Below, in pieces: positions 1-7,211 of a stretch of DNA of 38,423 nt. Both the position numbers and the translations under genes were made by a program. The first letter of the stretch is position 1, and every line of letters starts with the position of its first letter. The notes under the pieces are model-generated. The model did no database searches. It saw only the letters and a list, made by a program, of their open reading frames with translations, and had not been told where the DNA came from. The stretch is from Promethearchaeota archaeon (GTDB lineage: Archaea > Asgardarchaeota > Lokiarchaeia > Sigyniarchaeales > SOKP01): the NCBI GenBank assembly GCA_019894855.1, contig JAGXNS010000014.1, forward strand, positions 378 to 38,800, in the 5' to 3' direction.

Positions 1-65
1 GCGAGAACCAGAACTTTAAATGGTTTTGGATATTCCTTATATCCCCTTTTAATTTTTGTGAACAT
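1..65 (-). CDS. Start of an unknown gene, cut by the window edge
   Basis: An ATG at 65-63 on the minus strand opens a frame that runs without a stop to the window edge. It reads MFTKIKRGYKEYPKPFKVLV and continues outside. The peptide looks like real coding sequence, with a basic start leading into a beta-strand-like KVLVL. It is divergent from the acyl-CoA dehydrogenase gene, with about 170 bases between them. No strong ribosome binding site is visible. The product cannot be named from 21 residues, and a chance frame is possible. Confidence 0.35.
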   Translation of the reverse strand, partial: MFTKIKRGYKEYPKPFKVLVL

Positions 66-232
66 TAACAGAACAACTTTTGATTATATTTGTTATTACT
101 GAGTATGATTTCTGGTTTTTTAAAATACCATCTTCCAATAAATTAAGATAAATTTAATTGTGGTAAACTAATAAATCTTAATCTAACTATTATTTTTATT
201 GAGCATTAAAAAATATTAAGAGAGAATCAAAA

Positions 233-1477
233 ATGTTTGATTATTTAATAAGTGAAAATGCCAAAAAAATTAAAGAAGAGGTACGCTCATTTGTAAGAGA
301 CGATGTTCCTCACTCTTTAATTAAAAAGATGGATAAAGAAGAAATTAACTATCCAACTGAGTTCTTACAGAAGCTCGGTAAAAAAAATCTTATAGGATTA
401 AGGTTTCCTAAGGAGTTTGGTGGTCGAGGCTTAAATTGGGAATGTGAGGTTGTTGCTCTTGAAGAAGTAGGAGTATTAGGGAGCTCATTACCGTGTCTAT
501 ATTCTCTTCCTATAATTACTGGAGAAGCTATGAATTTATTTGGTACTGAAGATCAAAAGTTAAAGTATTTAAAGCCAATGTGTGAAGGTAAAAAGTATAC
601 TGCAGAAGCGCTGACAGAACCAAGAGGAGGTTCTGATTTCTTTGGCGCAACTTGCACGGCTGTTAAAGATGGTGACTATTATATATTGAATGGGGAGAAG
701 CGTTTTGTTGTGGGAGCTGAGGGGGCTGATTTTTTTTTAGTTTATGCTAAGACCAACCTAGATCCTAAATCTGATCCTCGGTCATCTCTTAGTCTATTTC
801 TTGTGGATCGTAGTAAGGGTGTTGAAACGGAATATCTATATGGTCTTTTAGGAACTAGAGGTGGTGGCGCTGGAAGACTTAAATTTGAAGATGTTCAAGT
901 TCCTCAAGAAAATGTCATTATGGGCGAAGGGAAGGGAAGTATAATTTTTTACCAAATGATGGTCCCTGAACGCCTTACAACTGCGTCAGGATCATTAGGA
1001 TCAGCTAGAACATGTCTTCATATTGCTACTAAATATTCAACCAAAAGGAAAGCTTTTGGGCAAACAATAAAAAACTTTCAAGCCGTGAATTTTAAAATAG
1101 CCGATAGCATTACGCTTTTAGATGCCGCGAGGTCATTAGTTTTGAATACTGCAAGAACGATTGATGCGGGAGCGCCATCCGCTTTACAGAGAAGATTAGT
1201 TTCTGAATCTAAGAAATTTTCTACTAAAGCTTGTTGGAAGGTTATTAATAGCGCAATGCAAGTAATGGGAGGAATTGGTTATACAACCGTTTATCCCATT
1301 GAAAGAATATTTCGAGATTCAAGGCTTGGAGAAATTTGGACTGGAACTACAGAAATAATGAATTTAATTATTCAACACGAGTATTATAAAGAATTATTAA
1401 GCGAAAAATGGCTCGATCGGGATGTAGAAAAAGACGCTATTGATGCAGATCACGAAGAGGAAAAACATTTCGGTTGA
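233..1477 (+). CDS. Acyl-CoA dehydrogenase family protein
   Basis: A flavoprotein of 414 residues, the usual length for acyl-CoA dehydrogenases, which oxidise acyl-CoA to 2-enoyl-CoA with FAD. Visible family features are the N-terminal helical domain, the [10 protein letters not shown] segment (about residues 124-133) of the middle beta domain, and the C-terminal helical domain with KRKAFGQTI and QVMGGIGY. The common IYEGT catalytic-glutamate motif reads IWTGT here, so the usual Glu is absent. A Glu in PERLTTAS (about residue 247) lies where isovaleryl- and long-chain-type enzymes carry their base. The ATG at 233 follows a purine-rich AGAGAG stretch. Substrate is unknown. The family call is firm. 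Confidence 0.93.
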   Translation: MFDYLISENAKKIKEEVRSFVRDDVPHSLIKKMDKEEINYPTEFLQKLGKKNLIGLRFPKEFGGRGLNWECEVVALEEVGVLGSSLPCLYSLPIITGEAMNLFGTEDQKLKYLKPMCEGKKYTAEALTEPRGGSDFFGATCTAVKDGDYYILNGEKRFVVGAEGADFFLVYAKTNLDPKSDPRSSLSLFLVDRSKGVETEYLYGLLGTRGGGAGRLKFEDVQVPQENVIMGEGKGSIIFYQMMVPERLTTASGSLGSARTCLHIATKYSTKRKAFGQTIKNFQAVNFKIADSITLLDAARSLVLNTARTIDAGAPSALQRRLVSESKKFSTKACWKVINSAMQVMGGIGYTTVYPIERIFRDSRLGEIWTGTTEIMNLIIQHEYYKELLSEKWLDRDVEKDAIDADHEEEKHFG

Positions 1478-1531
1478 AATCTATACATGCAAAATTTTCT
1501 CAACAATTTTTTTTAATTTATTCTCTTACAA

Positions 1532-1988
1532 TTATAATGTGCGCCATATTGGATTTCTAACAAGCCAAATCTTTTTTGTTATCGTATATATATCTTCATT
1601 TAAGCTTTTCCAATTTACGTAAGAAATCTGATTATCACTAAGATCTGCGGTATTTAATGTTGATAGAAATTTAAGATCGTCTAATTTTTTAATTCTATTA
1701 TTACTTAGCCATAAATCCTTTAATCTATTGAGAGAATCAATTCTCCCTAGTTCGGAAATTTGATTGTTTTCAAGATATAATTCGACTAAATTTGAAAGAT
1801 TCTCGAGTCCTTTTATTTCGGTGATTTGATTCTCATTCAGGTTCAATTTTTCTAAATTTTCAAGATTCTCAAGTCCTTTTATTTCTGAAATCTTATTTCC
1901 TCTAAGATATAATTTCTCTAAATTAGTTAGAGTTTCAAGTCCTTTTAATTCGGTAATTTGATTGTACTGAAAGCCTATAAGTTTTCAT
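1532..1988 (-). pseudogene. Leucine-rich repeat protein, frame broken at the start
   Basis: On the minus strand a frame open from 1984 to the stop at 1532 encodes about five 22-residue leucine-rich repeats (consensus NQITEIKGLENLSNLVELYL) and an LRR-cap-like end, NPIWRTL. This frame has no ATG at its beginning and meets a stop at 1987-1985. An ATG lies at 1988-1986 one frame away. Removing one A from the AAAA run just after it would give M-K-L-I-G-F-Q-Y-N-Q and then the repeats. The simplest reading is a one-base frameshift by mutation or sequencing error. A TTG at 1846 could start a shorter 104-residue protein. Such short LRR proteins usually mediate protein-protein contacts. Partner unknown. 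Confidence 0.55.
1802..1983. repeat. 66-bp tandem repeats encoding LRR units
   Basis: The segment beginning TCGAGTCCTTTTATTTCGG at 1803 recurs near 1869 and 1935 with few changes, a period of 66 bases, equal to 22 codons of the LRR. Units further along the gene (1532-1801) have diverged and are recognisable mainly at protein level. The near-identity of these copies suggests recent unit duplication. Confidence 0.7.
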
Positions 1989-2027
1989 TTTTTTTTTGTT
2001 TAAATACAATCATATGGAATAATATGT

Positions 2028-2972
2028 ATGATTGAAGATGGACCCAGATCGAATCAATGTCGATTTTGCAAATCGTCATTCTCAGGAGAAATTCTCAAAA
2101 AAATCGAAGTTAATAGAGACGATGTCTACTGCGAAAATTGTGGAGATTTAATAAAAAGAGTCCAAAACAAATATGATTTTAATCCTACTGAAATTATTGA
2201 AAATGACTCTAAAATCAAAACCAATGATACTCCTCCTAAACCTAAAAATGATTTAAAAAGCAACCCGGACGCTTTGCATTACCCAATTGGCCGCATTTTC
2301 TACGACACTGATTTTCCACTAATCTTTAAGAGTAATTTCATTATTGTATTTTCCCGCATTACTTGTTCTCACGCACTGCGATTAGAGCGCGAAGGGCAAA
2401 TCGAATTCGGAGAATCGGAAGTACCTGAAAATGGCCTTAGCGACCTCTATATGTCTATAAGGCATATTCAGGATAAGCGAATTAAGTCTGAATTCCTAAC
2501 TAATCTCCATGAAATTTCTAAGGAAGAATTTGAAAGAAATCTAAAACTCTTACAAGCTAAAATTAAATCCAACCACCAGTATCGGGAAGATTTCATCGTT
2601 TACTCGCGGTGGTTAATAAGTAAGGTGTATCTCATTATATCCATGAAATGGAATGATGATCCTCTTAACAAGTTTGATCGCACCATTAGAGACGATTTAA
2701 GAAAGTTACAATTTTTAAAAATAGACGCAAAAACTACTCAAAATCTTAAGAGTAAAGAGCAAAATATAAAATTAGAGGAAAATGAACAAGAGGCAAGTAA
2801 AAAAGAGAGCTTGATAAAAAACCCGAATGAAAATAATCATAATAGATGGTTAACAGATGAGATTCAAAACTATTTAAAAAATGTAAATGAGAATATTATT
2901 TTTTTATTTGAGCCTTTCGAAGCATTTTCAAGAATGAATGTTTTGTTTGGTTTAGGAAAAGGTATATATTGA
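2028..2972 (+). CDS. Zinc-ribbon protein of unknown function, probable N-terminal part of a broken composite gene
   Basis: A 314-residue frame. Residues about 11-42 form a zinc ribbon, CRFC with 20 residues before CENC, as in TFIIB-like or transposon-associated ribbons. A hydrophobic/helical region follows (about 80-245), then a charged Lys/Glu-rich linker and a hydrophobic end, FLFEPFEAFSRMNVLFGLGK. It ends at a TGA (2970-2972). Beyond the TGA the same frame reads FREWKKIVIK before TAA, and the LAGLIDADG reading frame overlaps. I infer that one longer gene (zinc ribbon, helical domain, LAGLIDADG endonuclease, HTH) was broken here by a nonsense change and a small frameshift. If the frame is intact as it stands, it is a stand-alone zinc-ribbon protein next to a homing endonuclease. 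Function not known. Confidence 0.6.
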   Translation: MIEDGPRSNQCRFCKSSFSGEILKKIEVNRDDVYCENCGDLIKRVQNKYDFNPTEIIENDSKIKTNDTPPKPKNDLKSNPDALHYPIGRIFYDTDFPLIFKSNFIIVFSRITCSHALRLEREGQIEFGESEVPENGLSDLYMSIRHIQDKRIKSEFLTNLHEISKEEFERNLKLLQAKIKSNHQYREDFIVYSRWLISKVYLIISMKWNDDPLNKFDRTIRDDLRKLQFLKIDAKTTQNLKSKEQNIKLEENEQEASKKESLIKNPNENNHNRWLTDEIQNYLKNVNENIIFLFEPFEAFSRMNVLFGLGKGIY

Positions 2973-3577
2973 TTCAGAGAATGGAAAAAAATTGTAATAA
3001 AATAATAGCAAAGGATATTTTAGATAGAATGCGTTTGTCTCTTCAAAAACTTATAAAGATTTGGGTTGTAAGTTATCCGCATCTATCAGACAATTTATTG
3101 AATGCCCAGAGAGATATAATAGACATTATCAACGAATATGAGATAAAATTAAACCCAAAGCCATCATCTCATTATCAAATGTATAATCATCATCCTAAAT
3201 TCAAAAGAGATTACTTTAGATTAATAAATACAAAAGATAAGGCTTATTGGTTAGGATTTATTTTTGCTGATGGTTGGATTAGTAGAGCTCTCAAAAAATC
3301 AGGCTATTATTATCGAATGGGAATTGGCTTATCTACCAAAGATAAGAGTGTTCTTGTTAGTTTTTGCAACACTATAGGTTTAAATCAAGATTATATACGA
3401 GATCGTTTTAGTGGTAGTGATTTTAGTGAAAAAAAATATCCAATAAGCTTAATTAGATGGGGTGATCAGGAATTTGCTGGAGACGTCATCAATTTAGGTG
3501 TAGAATATGAATATAGTCAAAAAAAAAAAGACGGATCAAAAACCCTAAACTGCCTATTATGGATAGTCGAGAGTTGA
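2969..3577 (+). pseudogene. LAGLIDADG homing endonuclease, first half
   Basis: A 202-residue frame starting TTG at 2969 or ATG at 2981. A helical segment comes first (about residues 15-65), then the first LAGLIDADG helix, YWLGFIFADGW (about 91-101), whose acidic residue binds the catalytic metal. The strands of the first alpha-beta-beta unit follow. The frame runs into an A11 tract at 3519-3529 and ends out of register shortly after. The second half of the enzyme continues in the -1 frame from there. The 5' end overlaps the zinc-ribbon frame by four bases. Either the A-run is slippery and read through by -1 frameshifting or RNA polymerase slippage, or the gene is decaying. Confidence 0.7.
3519..3529 (+). 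other. A11 tract, candidate slippery site
   Basis: CAA followed by an unbroken run joins the two halves of the LAGLIDADG enzyme, which lie in frames offset by -1. The run contains the A AAA AAA heptamer that supports -1 slippage of ribosomes, and polymerases also slip on it. A one-base sequencing or assembly error in the homopolymer would look the same. Confidence 0.4.
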
Positions 3578-4188
3578 TGTTGGCATTTCTTTTAGGTTTT
3601 TATGATGGTGATGGAACTCTTGCTTTCAATAAAACTACAAATAGAATTCAACCTAGTCTTATTTGCTCGAACAAAAATTTCTTACTTGAAATAAAAAAAC
3701 ATTTTGGTATTAAAAATAGTATATCGTCGAGAGTTATTGAAAAATATAGTATAAGAAGAGAAAAGATCGTTAAAACTCAGGCGAATTCGTTGAGCATTGG
3801 TGTAAAACTTTTTGAGGAAATGTTAAAGAATTATAGGTATAGTATTGTTCGCAAGAAAGTCGATTTGCCTTTTTTCAAAGAGTATTTTACTCCAAAAGAG
3901 AAGCCACCTACACCTCAACGAGTCTGGTTGAGAATTAAGCTCCAAAAAAAAACTCTAGAAGAACTACTAAATGTAATATCTCCAAACATGATTGCTAAGA
4001 TATTAGGAGTATCCCGATCCACCATTTTAAACCTTATTGAAGAGAATGGAATTGGCTTTTTTGCCGCTAGTCATTATATAAGAATAATTCGGTCAGTTCG
4101 TAATCAAGGTAAATCTTCTGATTTTTACGAACCATATAATCAATGGACAAATTATTTAAAAAAAATAGGTAAATTTAGTAATAAATAA
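3559..4188 (+). pseudogene. LAGLIDADG homing endonuclease, second half with C-terminal HTH
   Basis: This -1 frame continues the enzyme. KNPKLPIMDSRELM precedes the second LAGLIDADG helix, AFLLGFYDGDG (about residues 9-19 of this piece), so the whole is a monomeric two-motif endonuclease. Near the C-terminus, MIAKILGVSRSTILNLIEENGI is a helix-turn-helix, probably for DNA recognition. An ATG exists at 3559, but independent expression is less likely than frameshifted expression or decay. Codon use is as AT-rich as the surroundings. The locus lies directly upstream of the phosphofructokinase gene that carries two BHB introns. Confidence 0.7.
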
Positions 4189-4230
4189 TATCTTATTATT
4201 TATTCAATCTACCAAATTAAAAACTACTAA

Positions 4231-4236
4231 GGTGAT
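4231..4236 (+). promoter_or_regulatory. Ribosome binding site fixing the TTG start of the phosphofructokinase gene
   Basis: GGTGAT matches the anti-Shine-Dalgarno end of archaeal 16S rRNA and sits five bases before TTG at 4242. The codons after that TTG read MTIKKIGILTGGG, the canonical N-terminus of the family. Confidence 0.7.
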
Positions 4237-4241
4237 TTTAC

Positions 4242-5451
4242 TTGACAATAAAAAAAATAGGGATTTTAACGGGCGGCGGAGTCATGTTAAAGGCTTTCCT
4301 TAACTGCCGTTTACTGCCCGGGTTTAAACTCAGTTATTTATGGGATAATGTTAAAGGCTTACGATGCAAGAATAGAATGTATTGGAATCCTTAAAGGTTG
4401 GAAAGGCCTTATGGAAAATCTTACAATTCCACTCGATATTGCAGAACATGACGACTTGCATACTATTGGAGGGACGATATTATACACAAGCAGAACTAAC
4501 CCATTTAAAGGAGCTGAATCAAACGAAGAAAGATCAAAAAAAATAGCAAAAAAAATTGACGAACTTGACATTGACGCTCTTATTGCTATCGGTGGAGATT
4601 TAAGATGATATACATTTTAAACCTGAAACGATACTCTAAGTGTTGCCAACGCTTTATTTAAATTTTCAAATATCAATGTTGTAGGTTGCCCAAAAACGAT
4701 TGATAATGACCTGCGTGGGACACATTACACGTTCGGGTTCTGGAGTGCGGTACAGCTCGCTTCTAACGCAATGGATAATTTGACCACCACAGCAAGGTCC
4801 CATCAAAGAGTTTTTGTTGTAGAGATTATGGGCCGAGACGCCGGATTTCTCACAATGTATAGCGGACTTTCTGCTGGTGCTGATATAATACTAATCCCTG
4901 AAACGCCGTTTGATTTTGAAAAAGAAGTTGTTGATGTGCTTAGAAAAAGAGCAAAAGCAGGATACAAATACCATATAATAGCAACTTCTGAAGGTGCTTA
5001 TCCTAAGAATGAATCATTAGAACGAGATTTTAAAACTATTTCAAAGGAATCCATTGAAAAATTGCCTAAAGACACTTTTGGTAATCCTCTCCTGGCTAAA
5101 TTAAACATATCGAAGATAATTGTTGATGAGTTAAATATGAGAGATGATCTTAAAGAAGTGTTTCATAATAATGGTGTAGATTTTGAATGTAGGAGCGTTG
5201 TTCTCGGTCATACTATGCGAGCTGGAACGCCGAATTCTTTTGATCGAATTTTAGGATTACGATTTGGTCTAGCGGCTATGAAACTTGTTTTAGAAGGCAA
5301 ATTTGGAAACATGGTTTCGCTTCAAGGAAATAAAATTGAGACGATTCCTCTCTCTGAGGGTGTTAAAAAGAAATACATCACAAATGATAACGATAAAATG
5401 GAGTTAAGAGATTTATTGGTTAAAATAAGATATCTATCGAAACAAAAGTAG
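4242..5451 (+). CDS. pfp: PPi-dependent 6-phosphofructokinase, gene split by two BHB introns
   Basis: Phosphorylates fructose 6-phosphate in glycolysis, reversibly if PPi is the donor. Exons are 4242-4281, 4313-4597 and 4628-5451: 1149 coding bases, 382 residues, normal for PfkA/PFP. The spliced product reads ILTGGGDCPGLNSV, then AIGGDDTLSVA, CPKTIDNDL (catalytic Asp), MGRDAGF and a C-terminal sugar-binding part with LGHTMRAGTPNSFDR. The Asp at the second position of GGDDT and the Lys of PKTIDND are the residues known to favour PPi over ATP. Unspliced, the message shifts frame after GGG and meets a TGA after GGD. The TTG start has a GGTGAT site. Without splicing this would be a pseudogene, but the exons are otherwise intact. 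Confidence 0.85.
4282..4312 (+). other. BHB intron 1 in the phosphofructokinase gene (31 nt)
   Basis: Removal joins GGCGGCGGAG to ACTGCCCGGG, giving GGGDCPG in frame. Fold: exon helix 4270-4275 with 4314-4320 (one bulged U); central 4-bp helix GCGG 4276-4279 with CCGU 4307-4310 (three GC/CG pairs and one G.U); 3-nt bulges A4280-G-U4282 and U4311-U-A4313 on opposite strands; intron helix C4283 to G4293 with C4298 to G4306 (two bulged bases), loop CUUU. Cleavage between the second and third bulge bases, as tRNA splicing endonuclease does, lands exactly on the two exon ends. The length is not a multiple of three. Confidence 0.85.
4598..4627 (+). other. BHB intron 2 in the phosphofructokinase gene (30 nt)
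   Basis: Removal joins GGTGGAG to ACGATACTC, giving GGDDTL in frame. Unspliced, a TGA at 4606-4608 terminates translation. Fold: exon helix UAUCG 4587-4591 with CGAUA 4629-4633 (5 bp); central 4-nt segments GUGG 4592-4595 and CCUG 4622-4625 (two GC pairs, two mismatches); 3-nt bulges A4596-G-A4598 and A4626-A-A4628; intron helix of nine consecutive pairs, 4599-4607 with 4613-4621 (one G.U), loop AUAUA. Cutting after the second base of each bulge gives the correct junction. The mismatched central helix makes it a relaxed BHB. Confidence 0.8.
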
Positions 5452-5473
5452 AAAATAATTTCACTTATTACTT

Positions 5474-6043
5474 TTAATTTATTTCTTTAAGTTCGAATTT
5501 TTCAAACGAGTATTTTGATTCATCTTCAGGAATAATATAACTTCCTCCTCCTGTGTCAGTTATTATTAGAGTAAATTTAAAATCTCCCTTCATCGCCTTA
5601 TGGAGATCGTGTAAAATCTTATCAATATCTTCTATTTGAACATCATCCTTATCGAGATTTTTACGATAAATTAAAACGGCACTCTCAAACCTAAATAATA
5701 TCCCTTCAACATTGGTGTAATAAAAATCTGCGGCTGGCCCAGGTTCTACAAATAGTTCCAACTCTGGGATTTCTAATTTTCCAACGGGTGAACGATAGAT
5801 TTTTGATTTTAAATCATTCTCATTTGAAACTCTCAAAGTCATAATTCCTGGAGTATTATTGGTAGTTAAAGGAATTACATCATTATTAGAAAAATTGCAA
5901 ATGTTACACTCAAATTTGATAAGTAACATTTTATCTCCGTCAGGCACATCATAAGTAGTTTTAAGAATTTTGATTTTACCTTTATCACATGAAGGACATT
6001 TGAATGAATATTCTACTTCATCATTTTTTGATTTTTCTGACAA
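5474..6043 (-). CDS. ZPR1-type zinc finger protein
   Basis: 189 residues, the size of archaeal single-module ZPR1 proteins; eukaryotic ZPR1 has two such modules and binds eEF1A. Residues about 15-50 hold the C4 zinc finger (CPSC, then CNIC). The following domain contains GIMTLRVSNENDLKSK and a conserved RSPVGKLEIPELELFVEPG stretch typical of the family's beta-rich domain. The start is TTG at 6043, supported by GTGAT five bases upstream. It converges with the phosphofructokinase gene and stands alone. The archaeal role is unproven; help in folding elongation factor 1A is the likely one by homology. Confidence 0.85.
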   Translation of the reverse strand: MSEKSKNDEVEYSFKCPSCDKGKIKILKTTYDVPDGDKMLLIKFECNICNFSNNDVIPLTTNNTPGIMTLRVSNENDLKSKIYRSPVGKLEIPELELFVEPGPAADFYYTNVEGILFRFESAVLIYRKNLDKDDVQIEDIDKILHDLHKAMKGDFKFTLIITDTGGGSYIIPEDESKYSFEKFELKEIN

Positions 6044-6285
6044 AATTAATCACTATCTACATTTTAGGAAAATAAATTAAGGTTATTACTAATTTTCAAC
6101 AATTTCAGTGTCTATCTTATAAATTTTATCCAGAAATTTTTAATTTATTGCTAGTTAATTTACCTTAGTAGTTCTATTTAAGATAATTTTATAAGTTTTC
6201 CAAAAAAATAACTATATTATTGATTTATGGCTTTTATTATTATCAAATTTGGAATATCGAATAAATAAAAGGATGGAAAAAATTG

Positions 6286-6867
6286 ATGGATAATGGAATA
6301 ATAGAAATTACCTTTCATGGTCGAGGAGGTCAAACCGCTATCACTGCTAGCCAGCTTCTAGCTCAATTGGCTTACGAAGAAAGTTTTAAAGATGCTATTG
6401 CTATACCAATTATTGGAGCAGAGCGGAGAGGCGCACCTATCCAAGCATTTACTAAGTTGTCAAGGAACAAAACCATAAAAACTTACGATAGCGTAACAGA
6501 TCCAGATTACATGTTAATTTTTGATCCTTCCCTATTGGATATTCCGAGAATTCTCGAATCGATAAAAAGTGGAGTTACATTATTAATTAATACAAAAAAC
6601 CCGATTGATACTTGCGAATTTCCCGAAAACACAAAGATATTTATTGTTGATGCTACGGGAATCTGTATAAAATTAGGATTTATGCATTCGAGTGGACCAA
6701 TTTTGAACATTCCAATGTTGGGGGCATTTGGACAGTTATCTGGCTTTTATAATTTAGACACTATGAAAAAAGTGATCTATAGCGAGTTTGGAGAAGCAAA
6801 AGGCAAAAAAAATTTAGAAGTGGCTGTCGAAGCTTATAATAACGTTAAGGAGGTTGAATTTGAATGA
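6286..6867 (+). CDS. porG: 2-oxoacid:ferredoxin oxidoreductase, gamma subunit
   Basis: First gene of a four-gene operon for a pyruvate-type 2-oxoacid:ferredoxin oxidoreductase, which converts a 2-oxoacid and CoA to acyl-CoA, CO2 and reduced ferredoxin. The sequence begins IEITFHGRGGQTAITASQLL, the gamma-subunit signature, with GAERRGAPIQAF following (about residues 45-56). 193 residues, typical. ATG at 6286 is preferred over the adjacent TTG at 6283, with GGATG about 10 bases upstream. Its stop overlaps the next start as ATGA. The order gamma-delta-alpha-beta is the archaeal one. Confidence 0.92.
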   Translation: MDNGIIEITFHGRGGQTAITASQLLAQLAYEESFKDAIAIPIIGAERRGAPIQAFTKLSRNKTIKTYDSVTDPDYMLIFDPSLLDIPRILESIKSGVTLLINTKNPIDTCEFPENTKIFIVDATGICIKLGFMHSSGPILNIPMLGAFGQLSGFYNLDTMKKVIYSEFGEAKGKKNLEVAVEAYNNVKEVEFE

Positions 6868-7211
6868 ATAAGGTAAAATGGAAGAATATATGTGAAGACA
6901 AAGACAAACGACCTGAAGTTCAAGAATATAAAAATTGGAAAGAATTACCTCCAATCCCAATATCGTTTCCAATTAAAGGAAGTATTGGAACCACGGGAGA
7001 TTGGAGAACGTTTAAACCTATCGTTGATCAGGATACTTGCACTAAGTGTGGTATTTGCTGGATGTATTGCCCTGAAGGTACAATAATCAGAAATGAAGAA
7101 GGAGAATTTGAAGTTGATTATGTATATTGTAAAGGTTGTGGTATATGTGCTAAAGAATGCCCCACAAAAAGTATAGAAATGTTTAGAGAGAGTGAAGTTA
7201 AATATGGTTGA
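6864..7211 (+). CDS. porD: 2-oxoacid:ferredoxin oxidoreductase, delta (ferredoxin) subunit
   Basis: 115 residues carrying two 4Fe-4S clusters through CTKCGICWMYCPEG and CKGCGICAKECPTK (about residues 58-71 and 88-101). It passes electrons from the thiamine site to free ferredoxin. The N-terminal part contains TTGDWRTFKPIVD, typical of PorD. Overlaps porG by four bases and porA by eight, so translation is probably coupled. Confidence 0.93.
   Translation: MNKVKWKNICEDKDKRPEVQEYKNWKELPPIPISFPIKGSIGTTGDWRTFKPIVDQDTCTKCGICWMYCPEGTIIRNEEGEFEVDYVYCKGCGICAKECPTKSIEMFRESEVKYG

Noticed and set aside
1440-1622. 60-codon plus-strand frame after the acyl-CoA dehydrogenase
   Set aside because: Random hydrophobic composition, antisense to the LRR repeats.
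2970-2972. TGA in the zinc-ribbon/endonuclease locus as a selenocysteine codon
   Set aside because: No SECIS-like element was seen, the family has no known need for selenocysteine, and a further frameshift follows.
4278-4330. Translational bypassing (hop) over the first insertion
   Set aside because: No matching take-off and landing codons flank the gap, while the BHB geometry explains the junction precisely.
4309-4331. Adjacent CCCGGG and GTTTAAAC palindromes as a cloning scar
   Set aside because: Both arise from the natural coding sequence PGLN read in the restored frame.
4242-5451. Phosphofructokinase as a simple pseudogene or an assembly error
   Set aside because: The two insertions are 31 and 30 bases, not homopolymer slips. 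Each folds into a BHB whose standard cut sites give the exact conserved motifs, and the exons show no other damage.
6892-7086. Plus-strand frame within porD
   Set aside because: Another-frame shadow of the ferredoxin subunit.
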